The translations under genes and the position numbers were made by a program. 64,000 nt of DNA from Elusimicrobiota bacterium (GTDB taxonomy: Bacteria; Elusimicrobiota; Elusimicrobia; UBA1565; UBA9628): positions 1 through 64,000 of the forward strand of contig JACRDQ010000002.1 in NCBI GenBank assembly GCA_016218545.1. The letters are read 5' to 3'. Shown here piece by piece: positions 16,585 through 25,452 of this stretch. Below the pieces are notes generated by a model. The model saw only the letters and a list, made by a program, of their open reading frames with translations, did no database searches and had not been told where the DNA came from. Every line of letters begins with the position of its first letter. Position 1 is the first letter of the stretch.

Positions 16585-16591
16585 TCTCCGA

Positions 16592-16620
16592 AGGTTAACA
16601 GGAAAGTGTACAGATGTCAA
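16592..16620 (-). promoter_or_regulatory. Promoter of the Phd/RelE operon
   Basis: Minus strand: perfect -35 TTGACA, 17-base spacer, -10 TAACCT, 7 bases before the GTG. The transcript would be leaderless or nearly so. The spacer contains TGTACA, a small palindrome that could be an antitoxin operator half. Confidence 0.65.
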
Positions 16621-16640
16621 TCCCCGGCCCGTCAGGCCGG

Positions 16641-18470
16641 TCAGTCCGCGGGCCTGCGGCCCAGGACCTTGATGTTCCGCAGCACATCGGCCACGCGCAG
16701 GCGCACGCCGGTCGCGGAGGCGAACATGAGGCGGGACTCCTTGCGCCTGCCCAGGGCGGAGAACTCGGTGGCCTGGCAGTCCTGGGCCGCCGCGTAGAGG
16801 GCGAGCCTGTTCCTGCCGAAGTCGTAGCCCGCCATCTCGAGCAGGGCCTCGTCGCTCGACGGCCGGGACCAGCGGCCGGCCTCCTCGCACAGGGCCAGGG
16901 CCTCCCGGTGGCGGCCCTTCCTGGAGACGATGGCCGCCAGGCTCAGGCGCGGCTCGACGTAAGGGGGAAGGAGGGTCATGGCCTGCCGGAAGTCGGCCTC
17001 AGCGCCGGGAAGGTCGCCCCCGAGGTAGCGCTGGATGCCGCGGTCGTTGTGGAATATGGCGGCGGTCAGCAGGGGGCCGGCCTCCTCCTCCGCTCCGGCC
17101 GCGGACCTCGAGGGCGCCGGGAACACGACCTCCACGTTGGAGCCGGTCCCGGTCGCCGTGCGCCAGCCGGTCTGACGCACCTCGGCCGCGAGCTGCGCGA
17201 AGCACACGAGCGCGGCTGAGCCGAAGAGCCCCAGGCTCGCCAGGACCATGCGGGAGAGCGACGGCCCCCGGTCCGGTTCCGTGAGGGAGAGACGGGACCA
17301 CCCGGCGCGTCCAAGGAGAGCGGCCGCGCCGGCGGCGGTGGCTGAGGCCAGGACGAAGAGCACGGGCATGAGGGGTGCTAGGTAGCGCTCTTCCACGGAC
17401 AGCAGGGAATGGATGACCAGGAGATAGACGGACAGCCAGAGGAGCGGGACCGCGAGGGGGAACCTCCTGCGGAAGAGGAACGCCGCCAGCGCCAGGCCCC
17501 AGAGCAGGGGGTGGAACCTGAGGTAGTAGACCAGCCTCCTGGCCGTAGACCATGCGTAGGCGCCGGGACCCGCCATGATGCCGGAGACGGCCGTGTCGCG
17601 GAGCGCCGCGTTCTTCTCCTCCATGCTCATGGAGGAAACGGTCCGGTTCTCGAGCTGGAGCAGGGCATAGGCCTCGCTCGGCAGCCAGGTCTCGATCATT
17701 CCCTGCGACGCGGTGTAGAGGTTGCAGACCCCGGCGTGACGCTCGAGCGGGACGAAGGCCCGAAAATGCGCCGCGTTCCGCAGGACCCATGGGACCAGAG
17801 GGAGGCTCGCTCCGAGCACGACGGGGAGCAGGCCCTTGACGATGCCCGCTGGCGGCAAGCGGCGCCATGCGAGCCAGACGGCGAGGACCGCGGGGAAGAA
17901 CACCAGGGGCGAACGGCACAGCAGGGAGAGGCCCAGGAGCAGGCCCAGGCCCCAGGCAGCGGCCCTGCCGGGCCTGGCGGCCCAGAGGGCCAAGCCCGAC
18001 GCGGAGGCGATGAGGAGCAGGCCGTAGAAGTGCTCGATGTCCAGGGAGCGGACATGGGTGAGCTGTCCGGGGTCGAGGGCGTAGAGCCAGGCGGCAAGCA
18101 GGCCCGCCAGGGGACCCGCGACCGCGGCCCCGAGGACGTAGAGGGCGAGGACCGCCAGCGCCCCGAGCAGGGCCTGCGCATGGAGGACCCGGCTCGGGAA
18201 CGGGTTCTCGCCGGGCGCAAGGAGGCTTGCGATGAAGGACGGATAGAGCGGAGAGCGGTAGGCGGTGGGCAGCTTGGGGTTGGAAGGGTAGCCGAGCACT
18301 CCTTCCTTTTTCAGGTTCAGGCCCAGGGAGTAGTAGTTCTGGCCGTGGAAGGACACGGCCTCAGCCGCGTTCCTGAAGCGAAGGAAGGCGCCGGCGCCTG
18401 CGGCCAGCAGGACGAAGCCGAGCACGAGCCTCCGGACCATGACTCCGCCGTCCTCGGGTCGGCCTGCCAT
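16641..18470 (-). CDS. PMT/ArnT-like membrane glycosyltransferase with C-terminal TPR
   Basis: A 609-residue protein with about ten or more transmembrane helices (to about residue 430), followed by a soluble tail containing a TPR unit (NDRGIQRYLGGDLPGAEADF) and an Ala/Arg-rich C-terminus. The early loop (SFHGQNYYSLGLNLKKEGVLGYPS) and SPLYPSFIASLLAPGENPF resemble the first periplasmic loop of GT39/ArnT-type glycosyltransferases that use polyprenyl-phosphate sugars. The start is 18470, the second of two adjacent ATGs, because a TATCAT -10 lies exactly 6 bases upstream; ATG at 18440 with a GGCGGAG ribosome binding site is an alternative. Acceptor unknown. Confidence 0.72.
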   Translation of the reverse strand: MAGRPEDGGVMVRRLVLGFVLLAAGAGAFLRFRNAAEAVSFHGQNYYSLGLNLKKEGVLGYPSNPKLPTAYRSPLYPSFIASLLAPGENPFPSRVLHAQALLGALAVLALYVLGAAVAGPLAGLLAAWLYALDPGQLTHVRSLDIEHFYGLLLIASASGLALWAARPGRAAAWGLGLLLGLSLLCRSPLVFFPAVLAVWLAWRRLPPAGIVKGLLPVVLGASLPLVPWVLRNAAHFRAFVPLERHAGVCNLYTASQGMIETWLPSEAYALLQLENRTVSSMSMEEKNAALRDTAVSGIMAGPGAYAWSTARRLVYYLRFHPLLWGLALAAFLFRRRFPLAVPLLWLSVYLLVIHSLLSVEERYLAPLMPVLFVLASATAAGAAALLGRAGWSRLSLTEPDRGPSLSRMVLASLGLFGSAALVCFAQLAAEVRQTGWRTATGTGSNVEVVFPAPSRSAAGAEEEAGPLLTAAIFHNDRGIQRYLGGDLPGAEADFRQAMTLLPPYVEPRLSLAAIVSRKGRHREALALCEEAGRWSRPSSDEALLEMAGYDFGRNRLALYAAAQDCQATEFSALGRRKESRLMFASATGVRLRVADVLRNIKVLGRRPAD

Positions 18471-18476
18471 CATGGG

Positions 18477-18482
18477 ATGATA
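18477..18482 (-). promoter_or_regulatory. -10 element, leaderless start of the GT-C gene
   Basis: TATCAT preceded by TGT (extended -10 pattern TGn), 6 bases before the ATG at 18470. No clear -35 and no ribosome binding site. Confidence 0.5.
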
Positions 18483-18492
18483 ACAAAGAGCC

Positions 18493-20070
18493 CTATTCAG
18501 CCGCGACCAGGAGGAGCACCACGGTCCCGTTGCCAGCGTCGGCGGACCTGGCGGCGGCTCCCACGGCCTTGACCTTGGCGTCGTTGATGGAAGCGGGGAG
18601 CACGAACTCCGAAGCCTCGGACACGACCTGCAGGACGGCGTCGCAGGAGCCCTGATGACCGGCCTTCCTGAGGGCCGGACCCAGCCTGGAAGCCAGGAAG
18701 TCGGCGGGACCGGCCTCGCTCCACTCGGCCAGGACGGACTCGGCGGCCGCGGACAGTGAGGCGGAGGCCGCGGCTTCGGGGAGGGAGAAGGACTTCCGGA
18801 GCTCTGCTGCGCGCTCCAGGACCCCGGCCGCAGCCTGGCTCGGGGAGAGTTTTCGCAGGGGCATGGCGAGCTCCTCTGCCGCGTAGAGCGTCGGGCCCGG
18901 CTCTCCGGGCCTTGCCAGGGACGCGCCGATGCCCGCCCTGGTGAACCTGGGGTCGAGCATGCCCGCGCGGTGCGCTGGGCTGGCCATGAGCGCCTCGTGC
19001 GCTTCCCTCACCGAGCCGCCCGAGGCCAGGACCTCGCCGATGGCAAGGCTGGAGTAACCCGCTGCCTCTGCCCGGTGCCCGGGGCCCTCGCCGTCGGCGG
19101 AGAGGTGGACGACCTTGCCCAGGCGCCGCAGCTCCGCGCTCCAGGCCCGAGCCACGGTCCCGAGCTCATGGTCGCTCTCCAGCGGGGGAAGGCCGCGGAG
19201 GCGGCGTTCCTCGTTGAGCAGGGCCAGGAGCCCGGCCTCAGCCTCCTCCTCGCTCGAGGCCTTGAACTCCGGCCTTGAGGGGCGGGTGAAGGACGTCGGA
19301 GCCCGAGCTCCTGCCTCGACCGGGAAAAGGGCGAGGATGGCCGGCCCATCCTTGCCTGAGGCCATGATCTCGACCCAATGTCTGCCTGGCCCGGAGAGCA
19401 CGGGGAAGCTGAGGAAGGTCCCCGGGTCCGAGTCTCGGAGCACGGATTCCGCGGTCACGACGCCCCCGGGGCTCATGGAATAGACCCGCGGGTGCTCGAT
19501 CCCCGGGCCGAGCCTCCAGCCCAGGCGCAGGCGCCGGCCCGGCTCCACGGTCCGCGGCACCAGGTCCAGGGAAAGGCCGCGCGTCACGCTCACGAAGACC
19601 CAAGCGGAGCGCAGGAGGCCCTGGGAACGCCGCCCTGCCCCGAAGCGGTCCAAGGGGACCTTCGGCGCTTCGGAGGCCACCCGTTCGAGGAACCCGGCAG
19701 GGTCTCTGCCGGCCGAGCAGACCACGACCGCGTCCACGTTGAGGTCAGGGCAGCCGGAGTGCTGGAGCACCGGGCCTTCGATCCACCCGGGCCAGAGCGC
19801 GCAGTCCTCTCCGAGCCTTCCGGCCAGTTCCGAGGCCGCCCTGTCCAGGCACGCGTCCGGAGACGGCGGAGCCGGCATGATGCTTTTCAGGCGCGCCTCC
19901 ACGGAGAGGCTCAGGGCGGCGGCCGGGCCGGCCTCCTCGCCGTAGGACGCAGCTCCGAGGCCGGAGAGGACCAGGGTGTCCGGGTCGGGCCTCGGCCCGC
20001 ACCCGGGCAGGAGCGGGACTGCCAGGCAGACGAGGCTGGCCAGGACCGCGGACCGCCGTGCTCCGCTCAT
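18493..20070 (-). CDS. CAP (SCP/YkwD-like) domain lipoprotein
   Basis: A 525-residue predicted lipoprotein: signal MSGARRSAVLASLVCLAVPL with lipobox LLPGC (Cys about 24). The N-terminal 270 residues are unassigned. The CAP domain is at about 280-400: LLALLNEERRLRGLPPL, LGTVARAWSAELRR, EVLASGGSVREAHEALMASPAHRAGML and FTRAGIGASLA. The usual CAP metal/His site is partly retained (HLSADGEG and SPAHRAGML). Such proteins are extracytoplasmic; bacterial members have no settled activity. It is expressed divergently from the small ORF at 20138. Confidence 0.82.
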   Translation of the reverse strand: MSGARRSAVLASLVCLAVPLLPGCGPRPDPDTLVLSGLGAASYGEEAGPAAALSLSVEARLKSIMPAPPSPDACLDRAASELAGRLGEDCALWPGWIEGPVLQHSGCPDLNVDAVVVCSAGRDPAGFLERVASEAPKVPLDRFGAGRRSQGLLRSAWVFVSVTRGLSLDLVPRTVEPGRRLRLGWRLGPGIEHPRVYSMSPGGVVTAESVLRDSDPGTFLSFPVLSGPGRHWVEIMASGKDGPAILALFPVEAGARAPTSFTRPSRPEFKASSEEEAEAGLLALLNEERRLRGLPPLESDHELGTVARAWSAELRRLGKVVHLSADGEGPGHRAEAAGYSSLAIGEVLASGGSVREAHEALMASPAHRAGMLDPRFTRAGIGASLARPGEPGPTLYAAEELAMPLRKLSPSQAAAGVLERAAELRKSFSLPEAAASASLSAAAESVLAEWSEAGPADFLASRLGPALRKAGHQGSCDAVLQVVSEASEFVLPASINDAKVKAVGAAARSADAGNGTVVLLLVAAE

Positions 20071-20076
20071 GAGCCT

Positions 20077-20082
20077 AGGATA
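20077..20082 (-). promoter_or_regulatory. -10 element, leaderless start of the CAP lipoprotein gene
   Basis: TATCCT, then AGGCTC (6 bases), then the ATG at 20070. It lies back to back with the plus-strand promoter at 20126-20131. Confidence 0.5.
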
Positions 20083-20125
20083 GACAATCCAAACGCCCTG
20101 TGGCCAGGTCCTCCGGGGAAAACGC

Positions 20126-20131
20126 TATACT
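20126..20131 (+). promoter_or_regulatory. -10 element, leaderless start of the small membrane ORF operon
   Basis: TATACT, then ACCCGT (6 bases), then the ATG at 20138. No ribosome binding site fits between them. Confidence 0.5.
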
Positions 20132-20137
20132 ACCCGT

Positions 20138-20281
20138 ATGGAACGCGCCAACGATCCGCGAGCCCGCGGTCGCGGCCGCGGGCTGGCCAGCATGGCCCTG
20201 GCCCTCTTCTGGCTCGGGTTGGCGGCGCACGTCTGGCTTCAGCGCTCCCTCCTGAAGGGACTCTCCGGATTCCTGCGATGA
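20138..20281 (+). CDS. Small single-span membrane protein
   Basis: A 47-codon ORF: an Arg-rich start (MERANDPRARGRGRG) followed by one transmembrane helix (LASMALALFWLGLAAHVWL). Its stop overlaps the start of the next gene (ATGA at 20278-20281), and a TATACT -10 lies 6 bases before its ATG. Both support it as the real first gene of a two-gene operon. Positive-inside topology puts the N-terminus in the cytoplasm. Function unknown; perhaps an accessory subunit of the downstream membrane protein. Confidence 0.6.
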   Translation: MERANDPRARGRGRGLASMALALFWLGLAAHVWLQRSLLKGLSGFLR

Positions 20282-22173
20282 TGGGACTCCTCCTCTACTG
20301 CGGCCTCCTGATCTCAGCCGTCTTCCTGGCGCGCAACTACCTGGGGCGCCGGACCTGGGAAGCGCTCCTGCTCGGCTCCATCCTCACGTGCTGCGAAGGG
20401 GTGCTCATGGTCCTGGCCCTGGGGTCCATGGCCAGGCTCACCCCGCGTGCCGTGACCGCCGCTGTCTTGGCCCTGACAATCGTCCAAGGCCTGGTGGCGC
20501 TCTTCCATCAGAGAGAGGAACTCCCGGTCATGGGCGGCGGCCTGAGGAGCACCGTGGTCCCGCCGGCGTTCTGGCTGGCTGCCGCTGTCCTCGCCGCGGC
20601 CTTGGGCGTGAGGCTCGCCTTGGCCTGGTTGACCCCTTCGGATTCATGGGACGGCTTGTCCTATCACCTTCCCATCGTGTTTCGCTGGCTCAGGCAAGGG
20701 AACCTCTCCTTGGCGGGCTGGCCCACGTTCCATCGCTACCTCGCGTACAACGGCGAGCTCCTATGCGCCTGGCTCGCTCTCCTCGACGGGGGACGCCTGG
20801 AGACCGCCAAGCTGGGACAGGTCGCGGCCCTGCCGCTGATGCTGTCCGCAGGCGCGGTCTTGGGACGCAGGCTGGCCGGCGCGGTCTGGGCCCTGCCGTG
20901 CGGCATCGGAGCCCTGGCCGTGCCTCTGGTCCTGGTGCAGGCAGGCATCCCGTACGTGGACTTGGTCTACGGAGCGGCGTTCGCGGCCTGCGCGGCCTGC
21001 GCCGTGGTCTACGACCGCACCGGCCGCCTCGAGTTCCTGGCCGCTTTCGCCGCTGCCTTCGGCCTGGCGCTGGGCGCAAAATCCACGGCGTACCTCCAGG
21101 CGCCCCTCATCGTCCTGCCTTTGTGGACGCTGTGGGCTCGTCGGGACCTGCGGACGCAGGCTTTCGTGGCTTTCCTGCCCTTGTCTTTGCTCGTCCTGGC
21201 CGTGGGCGGCGCGACGTACCTGCGCAACTGGCTGGAGCACGCCAACCCGGTCTTCCCGTTCGAGTTCAAGGCCGCGGGCTGGACGCTCTTCAACGGGCCG
21301 TTGTCTCCGTCCGAGCTCCTCGTGGAGGTGGAGCAGTGGTTCGTCTCCTCCCCGCTCGAGTGGCTCTGGTACCCGTTCCGGGAGCGCTTCCGCGGCGCGG
21401 TCTGCTACGGCACGGAGCACGGGTTCGGACCGCTCTTCGCCGCGTGCTGGGCAGTCTTCCCTTTGGCGGCCTGGTCCGCGTGGAAGTCCCGCAACAGGGC
21501 GGCGATCTTCTGCGCGGGCCTGGTGCCCATGACCCTGGCCGCGTTCTTCCTCCTCCAGCCCACGCGGGAGCCGAGGTACGTCCTCTTCCTTCCGGTCCTG
21601 GTCCTGGCTCCGGCCTGTCTGGCCTTGCGGCGGCTGCGAGGGCCCGCTAGGAGCGCCGCTTGCTGGAGTTGGTCGGCCGGCGTGGTCTTCTCGTGCCTGG
21701 GCGGGCTGGGTTGGCTCGGGGGGGAGAAGGACTATCGTGAGGCCTGGGCCTGGGCGAGGGCCGAAGGCGAGATCGCGGCGCCGGCCTTCTACAAGGCCCG
21801 CTTCAACTCCCTGGGCCAGGCTTGGGCCGCTCTGAACGAGAGGCTCGAGACGGGCGACGTGGTGGCGGTCAACTACTCCGAACTCCTCCTGCCGTGGGCC
21901 GGCATGCCGCCCAGGGCCCAGGTCCATGTGGTGGGGCACCAGGCAGGGACCCTGCCCGACAGCCTCTACGGCGAACTCCCCCAGGAGTGGATGAACCTCC
22001 TCGACAGCCTCCGCGTCCGCTACTTCGGACTATGGGAGCCCCGATGGTATCCAGGTCAGGACGCCTTCGAGGCCGGGTGCATCGAGCGCTTCCCGGCCAG
22101 GTTCAAGCTCTTGGGGCGCTGGGAAGGCGGCATGGGCAAGACCGCGCTCTACGAGATCGTCCCCAGGCCCTAG
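20278..22173 (+). CDS. Polytopic membrane protein, GT39-like glycosyltransferase candidate
   Basis: A 631-residue protein with about 12 hydrophobic helices. A loop carries TPSDSWDGLSYHLPIVFRWL and FHRYLAYNGELLCAW, resembling the acidic first-loop signature of ArnT/PMT-type glycosyltransferases. A soluble C-terminal domain (about 500-631) follows, with DVVAVNYSELLLPW and VRYFGLWEPRWYPG. It is the second of three such proteins in the window (also 16641-18470 and 60514-62028); all share a membrane core plus a C-terminal soluble piece. Its stop shares the palindrome CTAG with the convergent deacetylase gene. Substrate unknown. Confidence 0.65.
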   Translation: MMGLLLYCGLLISAVFLARNYLGRRTWEALLLGSILTCCEGVLMVLALGSMARLTPRAVTAAVLALTIVQGLVALFHQREELPVMGGGLRSTVVPPAFWLAAAVLAAALGVRLALAWLTPSDSWDGLSYHLPIVFRWLRQGNLSLAGWPTFHRYLAYNGELLCAWLALLDGGRLETAKLGQVAALPLMLSAGAVLGRRLAGAVWALPCGIGALAVPLVLVQAGIPYVDLVYGAAFAACAACAVVYDRTGRLEFLAAFAAAFGLALGAKSTAYLQAPLIVLPLWTLWARRDLRTQAFVAFLPLSLLVLAVGGATYLRNWLEHANPVFPFEFKAAGWTLFNGPLSPSELLVEVEQWFVSSPLEWLWYPFRERFRGAVCYGTEHGFGPLFAACWAVFPLAAWSAWKSRNRAAIFCAGLVPMTLAAFFLLQPTREPRYVLFLPVLVLAPACLALRRLRGPARSAACWSWSAGVVFSCLGGLGWLGGEKDYREAWAWARAEGEIAAPAFYKARFNSLGQAWAALNERLETGDVVAVNYSELLLPWAGMPPRAQVHVVGHQAGTLPDSLYGELPQEWMNLLDSLRVRYFGLWEPRWYPGQDAFEAGCIERFPARFKLLGRWEGGMGKTALYEIVPRP

Positions 22174-24026
22174 AGCCGGATCGAGACCTCCACGGCCGAG
22201 CCGTCGGAGGAGCGGAGCACGACCAACCTGCCGGAGCAGGAGACCTCGACCCCCGGCCTTTTGCTGCCGGCCTTGAGCGAGCAGGAGGACACGGGCCCTG
22301 AGACCTCGAAGGAGAGGTCATGGCGGCCCGGAGGAGCGGAGACCGACAGGACCAGGTCGCTGCCTGAGGCGGCGTAGGAGAAGCGGACCAGGCTGCGGGT
22401 CTCCCAGAACTCCGCGACCCTGCCCAGAGGCCAGACCGCCACGTCCGCAGGGAGGCTGTTGAGGACGCGGTCGAGGGCGACCTTCTTGGCCGGCGCCAGG
22501 CTCGGGTGGGCGAGCCACACGAAGGGGGTTTCGTTGTTGGAGACCTTGCGGAAGAGGGAGAGGACCTTGCTGAAATCCAGGGCGCCCTCGGGCGCGTTCT
22601 CGTCATCCCAGGACATGGGCAGCTCCAAGATCCCGGACTCGAGGTCCATGGAGCGCAGGTGCGGCAGGAAGAAGGGCGCGTGCGTGAGGGTCTGGCAGGC
22701 CGGGAGGCTCGAGTCGTAGCGGTAGCCGGAGACCTTGAGCCCCTCGTCAAGGAAGTCCGGATCCCGGCGGAAGGCGGAGCGGAACCCCTCGACCCGGACC
22801 CCGGCCGCGCTCTCGATGAGCCGGCGGCTGACGCTCAGCTCCCCCAACAAGGTGGCGTCCCGAGTGAAGCCCTCCTCGTCGACCTCGGGACGGTAGTCCT
22901 TCGCCGGGACGTCGGGCGTGCCCAGGGGATTGAGGTGGAGGTCCGCTCCGTGGGCGACGGAATGGCTGGCGAGCTCGTGGCCGCTGCCGGCCAAAGACCG
23001 CAGGGTGCGGCTGAGGTCTTCGTCGAAGAGCGGCCCCTTGAGGTAGTCCTTGGCCGCCTTGGTCTGCACGAAATAGGTCGCCTGGATGGCCTGGGCCTTC
23101 TCGGCCCTGGAGAAATCCTCGACCGCGTCGACCTCCGCCCCCCAGCCGAGGTTGTGGCTCAGGCCCAGGAGCCCGCGGAGGGTCCCCGGGAACGAGCGCA
23201 GGCGGACCCAGGGCTTGGGCCCGCTCTCGTACCACCCGCGCAGGACCAGGGCCATGACGTCTCCGCTCGGCTCGAAGGCGTTGTTCCTGCAGCGTCCCGC
23301 GTCGAAGTGCCGTCTGCTGCGGGGCCGGGTCACGAGGTCCTTGAGGTCGAAGCCCAGGGTGTAGACCGCGCCCGCGCCGTGGCGCACGCGCAGGATGGCG
23401 GGCTGGCCCTCGTCCGGGAAGAACGCGATGGGGCTGGCCTGGGAGGCGGCGAGCAGGCCGTGGGTCCAGGGGCCCTCAGCGGTCCGCTTGGAGGCGAGCC
23501 GTATCTCGGCTTCCTCGGGTTCGTCGAGGTACTTGAACCCTTCGTCCGCCGCGGACCTGAATGCCAGGCGGCGGCGGGTGCGCCTCGGGTTCTCGGCGTA
23601 GATTCCGGTCAGGGTCTGCAGGAGATCGGGCGGGGTCTGCAGGACGAGGATGCCGCCCTGCTCCGCGTAGCCCTTGAGCCGGGCCAGGACCTCCGGGCCC
23701 GGCCGCAGGGAGTGGTCGTCCACCGGGATGATGACCATGCGGTGGAGGAGGGCTTCCTCGAGGCTGTGCGTGACGGAAAAAGGCACGCCCGCCTGGCCGA
23801 GGGCGCGGGCGGCCGGGAGGGCCTGGTGGCCCGAGCCCATAAGGAGGACGGCCGCCCCGCCCAAGACCCTGCGGCCGTGCTTCTGGAAGAGGCGTCCGTT
23901 CTCCGAGCCCGTCGGGACCAGGACCACGGGCGGGGTGGACCGGCCGAGCCTGGGCAGGCCGCCGGCCCACCAGACGACCAGGGCCAGCATGGCCAAAGAC
24001 ACGGCTCCGAAGAGGAACCTACGCAC
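22170..24026 (-). CDS. Polysaccharide deacetylase-like protein of an exopolysaccharide locus
   Basis: A 618-residue, membrane-anchored protein (GTG start; leader FLFGAVSLAMLALVVWWAGG). Residues 40-260 look like a glutamine-amidotransferase-like Rossmann domain (PVDDHSLRPGPEVLARLKGY). The NodB-like part (about 300-530) has HELASHSVAHGADLHLNPLG (a metal His-x3-His region), GFRSAFRRDPDFLDEG and MSWDDENAPEG. A beta-rich tail ends the protein. The catalytic Asp-Asp of classic NodB enzymes is not obvious at the first motif (VDAVEDF), so activity needs testing. By analogy with PgaB it would deacetylate the polymer made by the adjacent GT2 synthase; starts and stops overlap by 8 bases. Confidence 0.75.
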   Translation of the reverse strand: MRRFLFGAVSLAMLALVVWWAGGLPRLGRSTPPVVLVPTGSENGRLFQKHGRRVLGGAAVLLMGSGHQALPAARALGQAGVPFSVTHSLEEALLHRMVIIPVDDHSLRPGPEVLARLKGYAEQGGILVLQTPPDLLQTLTGIYAENPRRTRRRLAFRSAADEGFKYLDEPEEAEIRLASKRTAEGPWTHGLLAASQASPIAFFPDEGQPAILRVRHGAGAVYTLGFDLKDLVTRPRSRRHFDAGRCRNNAFEPSGDVMALVLRGWYESGPKPWVRLRSFPGTLRGLLGLSHNLGWGAEVDAVEDFSRAEKAQAIQATYFVQTKAAKDYLKGPLFDEDLSRTLRSLAGSGHELASHSVAHGADLHLNPLGTPDVPAKDYRPEVDEEGFTRDATLLGELSVSRRLIESAAGVRVEGFRSAFRRDPDFLDEGLKVSGYRYDSSLPACQTLTHAPFFLPHLRSMDLESGILELPMSWDDENAPEGALDFSKVLSLFRKVSNNETPFVWLAHPSLAPAKKVALDRVLNSLPADVAVWPLGRVAEFWETRSLVRFSYAASGSDLVLSVSAPPGRHDLSFEVSGPVSSCSLKAGSKRPGVEVSCSGRLVVLRSSDGSAVEVSIRL

Positions 24027-25452
24027 GCGTCCTCCTGCGGCTCAAGCCCTCGCGCTCCATGCGGCCCCACTCTCCGCGGCCCATGAGGAAGTCCATGGTC
24101 CCGGCCAGCCTCAGGAAGGAGATCATCTGGCGGTAGCCGAAGTTCTCGATGATGGCGTAGGCGATGAGGCGGAACCAGTGCCCGAACTTCGGGTACTCGC
24201 GCGGGGTCATCTCCCCGAGCATGATGCCGGTCAGGGAGAGGAGCGTCCCCCCGAGCACGGCGCAGATGAAGTAGGCGACCATGAAATCCGACTGGATGGC
24301 GTCGATCCACCAGCCCGCCACGAAGACCAGGTAGCCGAGGGTCTCGATGAGGATGCCCCAGCCCTCGAAGATGAGCAGGAACGGGTAGCCGAACATGCCC
24401 AGCCAGCCGTAGCGGATGTTGAAGCACATGTGGGAGTGGTCGGCCAGGACCTCGAGCAGGCCTTTCTGCCAGCGCCGGCGCTGGCGCGTGAGGACCCGGA
24501 GGGACGTGGGGCTCTCGGTCCAGCACACGGGATCGGGCACGAACTCGATGCCGTAGTCGCGCTCGCCCTTCTTCACCATGAGGTCGTGCAGGCGGGTGAC
24601 GAGGTCCATATCCTCGCCCACGGTGCCGACCTTGTAGCCCCCGATCTCCATGACGAGGCTGCGCTCGAAGAGTCCGAAGGCGCCGGAGATGATCATCAGG
24701 GCGTTGATGTGGGAGAGGCCGGTCCTGCCGCAGAGGAAGGCGCGGAAGTACTCGACGATCTGGAAGATGGGCAGGGGGGCCCAGGGCAGGTCGACCTCGG
24801 CCACCCGGCCCTTCTCGATCCTGCAGCCGTTGGCGATGCGCACGATGCCGCCCACCGCGATGACCCGCACCGGAGACTCCACCACGGGCCGGATGACCCG
24901 CTGGAGCGCGTCGGGCTCGAGCATGGCGTCGGCGTCCACGGTGCAGAAGTACGGGTAGCGCGCCAGGTTCAGGCCCGCGTTGAGCGCGTCGGACTTGCCG
25001 CCGTTGCGCTTGTCGATGACGATCAGGTTGTGGTTGGTGGCCGAGTGGTAGACGGCCCGCACCGTCTCCGTCGGCAGCGCGCTCTCGGCCGGGAGCTTGT
25101 CCGGGGTCAGACGGAAGGTCTTCTTGAGCACGTCGATGGTGCCGTCGGTCGAGCCGTCGTTGATGACGATGACCTCGAAGCGCATGAAGTCCGCGTGGAG
25201 CAGGTTGTTGACCGTGGTGCAGATGCCCACGGCCTCGTTGTGCGCGGGCACGAGCACCGTGATGGCCGGGGTGAGCGGGCTCTTCGAGATGTCCTCGAAC
25301 CCGCCGTAGATGTTGCGCAGGCAGTGGCGCGTGACGATGCGGAAGGCGATGAAGGCCAAGCCCAGGTAGAGGACGTTGAGGAGAAAGGAGTACCAGACGA
25401 GGATGACCTCCGTGACGCGGATGCCCCACTGGTAGAACTCGGCCATGTTCAC
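24019..25452 (-). CDS. Processive GT2 polysaccharide synthase (BcsA/PgaC-like)
   Basis: A 477-residue inverting family 2 glycosyltransferase with helices at about 15-38 and a C-terminal membrane block (about 345-430). The catalytic core has LVPAHNEA, INDGSTDGT, NGGKSDALNAG, TVDADAML (the D-x-D metal site), GEDMDLVTRL and the processivity motif QRRRWQKG. These define synthases that polymerise and extrude a linear polysaccharide (cellulose, poly-GlcNAc, hyaluronan type). GTG at 25452 overlaps the HEAT gene stop; the ATG at 25446 is an alternative. No PilZ domain is visible, so direct c-di-GMP control is not evident. The polymer identity is unknown, but the neighbouring deacetylase favours an N-acetylated sugar. 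Confidence 0.88.
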   Translation of the reverse strand: MNMAEFYQWGIRVTEVILVWYSFLLNVLYLGLAFIAFRIVTRHCLRNIYGGFEDISKSPLTPAITVLVPAHNEAVGICTTVNNLLHADFMRFEVIVINDGSTDGTIDVLKKTFRLTPDKLPAESALPTETVRAVYHSATNHNLIVIDKRNGGKSDALNAGLNLARYPYFCTVDADAMLEPDALQRVIRPVVESPVRVIAVGGIVRIANGCRIEKGRVAEVDLPWAPLPIFQIVEYFRAFLCGRTGLSHINALMIISGAFGLFERSLVMEIGGYKVGTVGEDMDLVTRLHDLMVKKGERDYGIEFVPDPVCWTESPTSLRVLTRQRRRWQKGLLEVLADHSHMCFNIRYGWLGMFGYPFLLIFEGWGILIETLGYLVFVAGWWIDAIQSDFMVAYFICAVLGGTLLSLTGIMLGEMTPREYPKFGHWFRLIAYAIIENFGYRQMISFLRLAGTMDFLMGRGEWGRMEREGLSRRRTRA

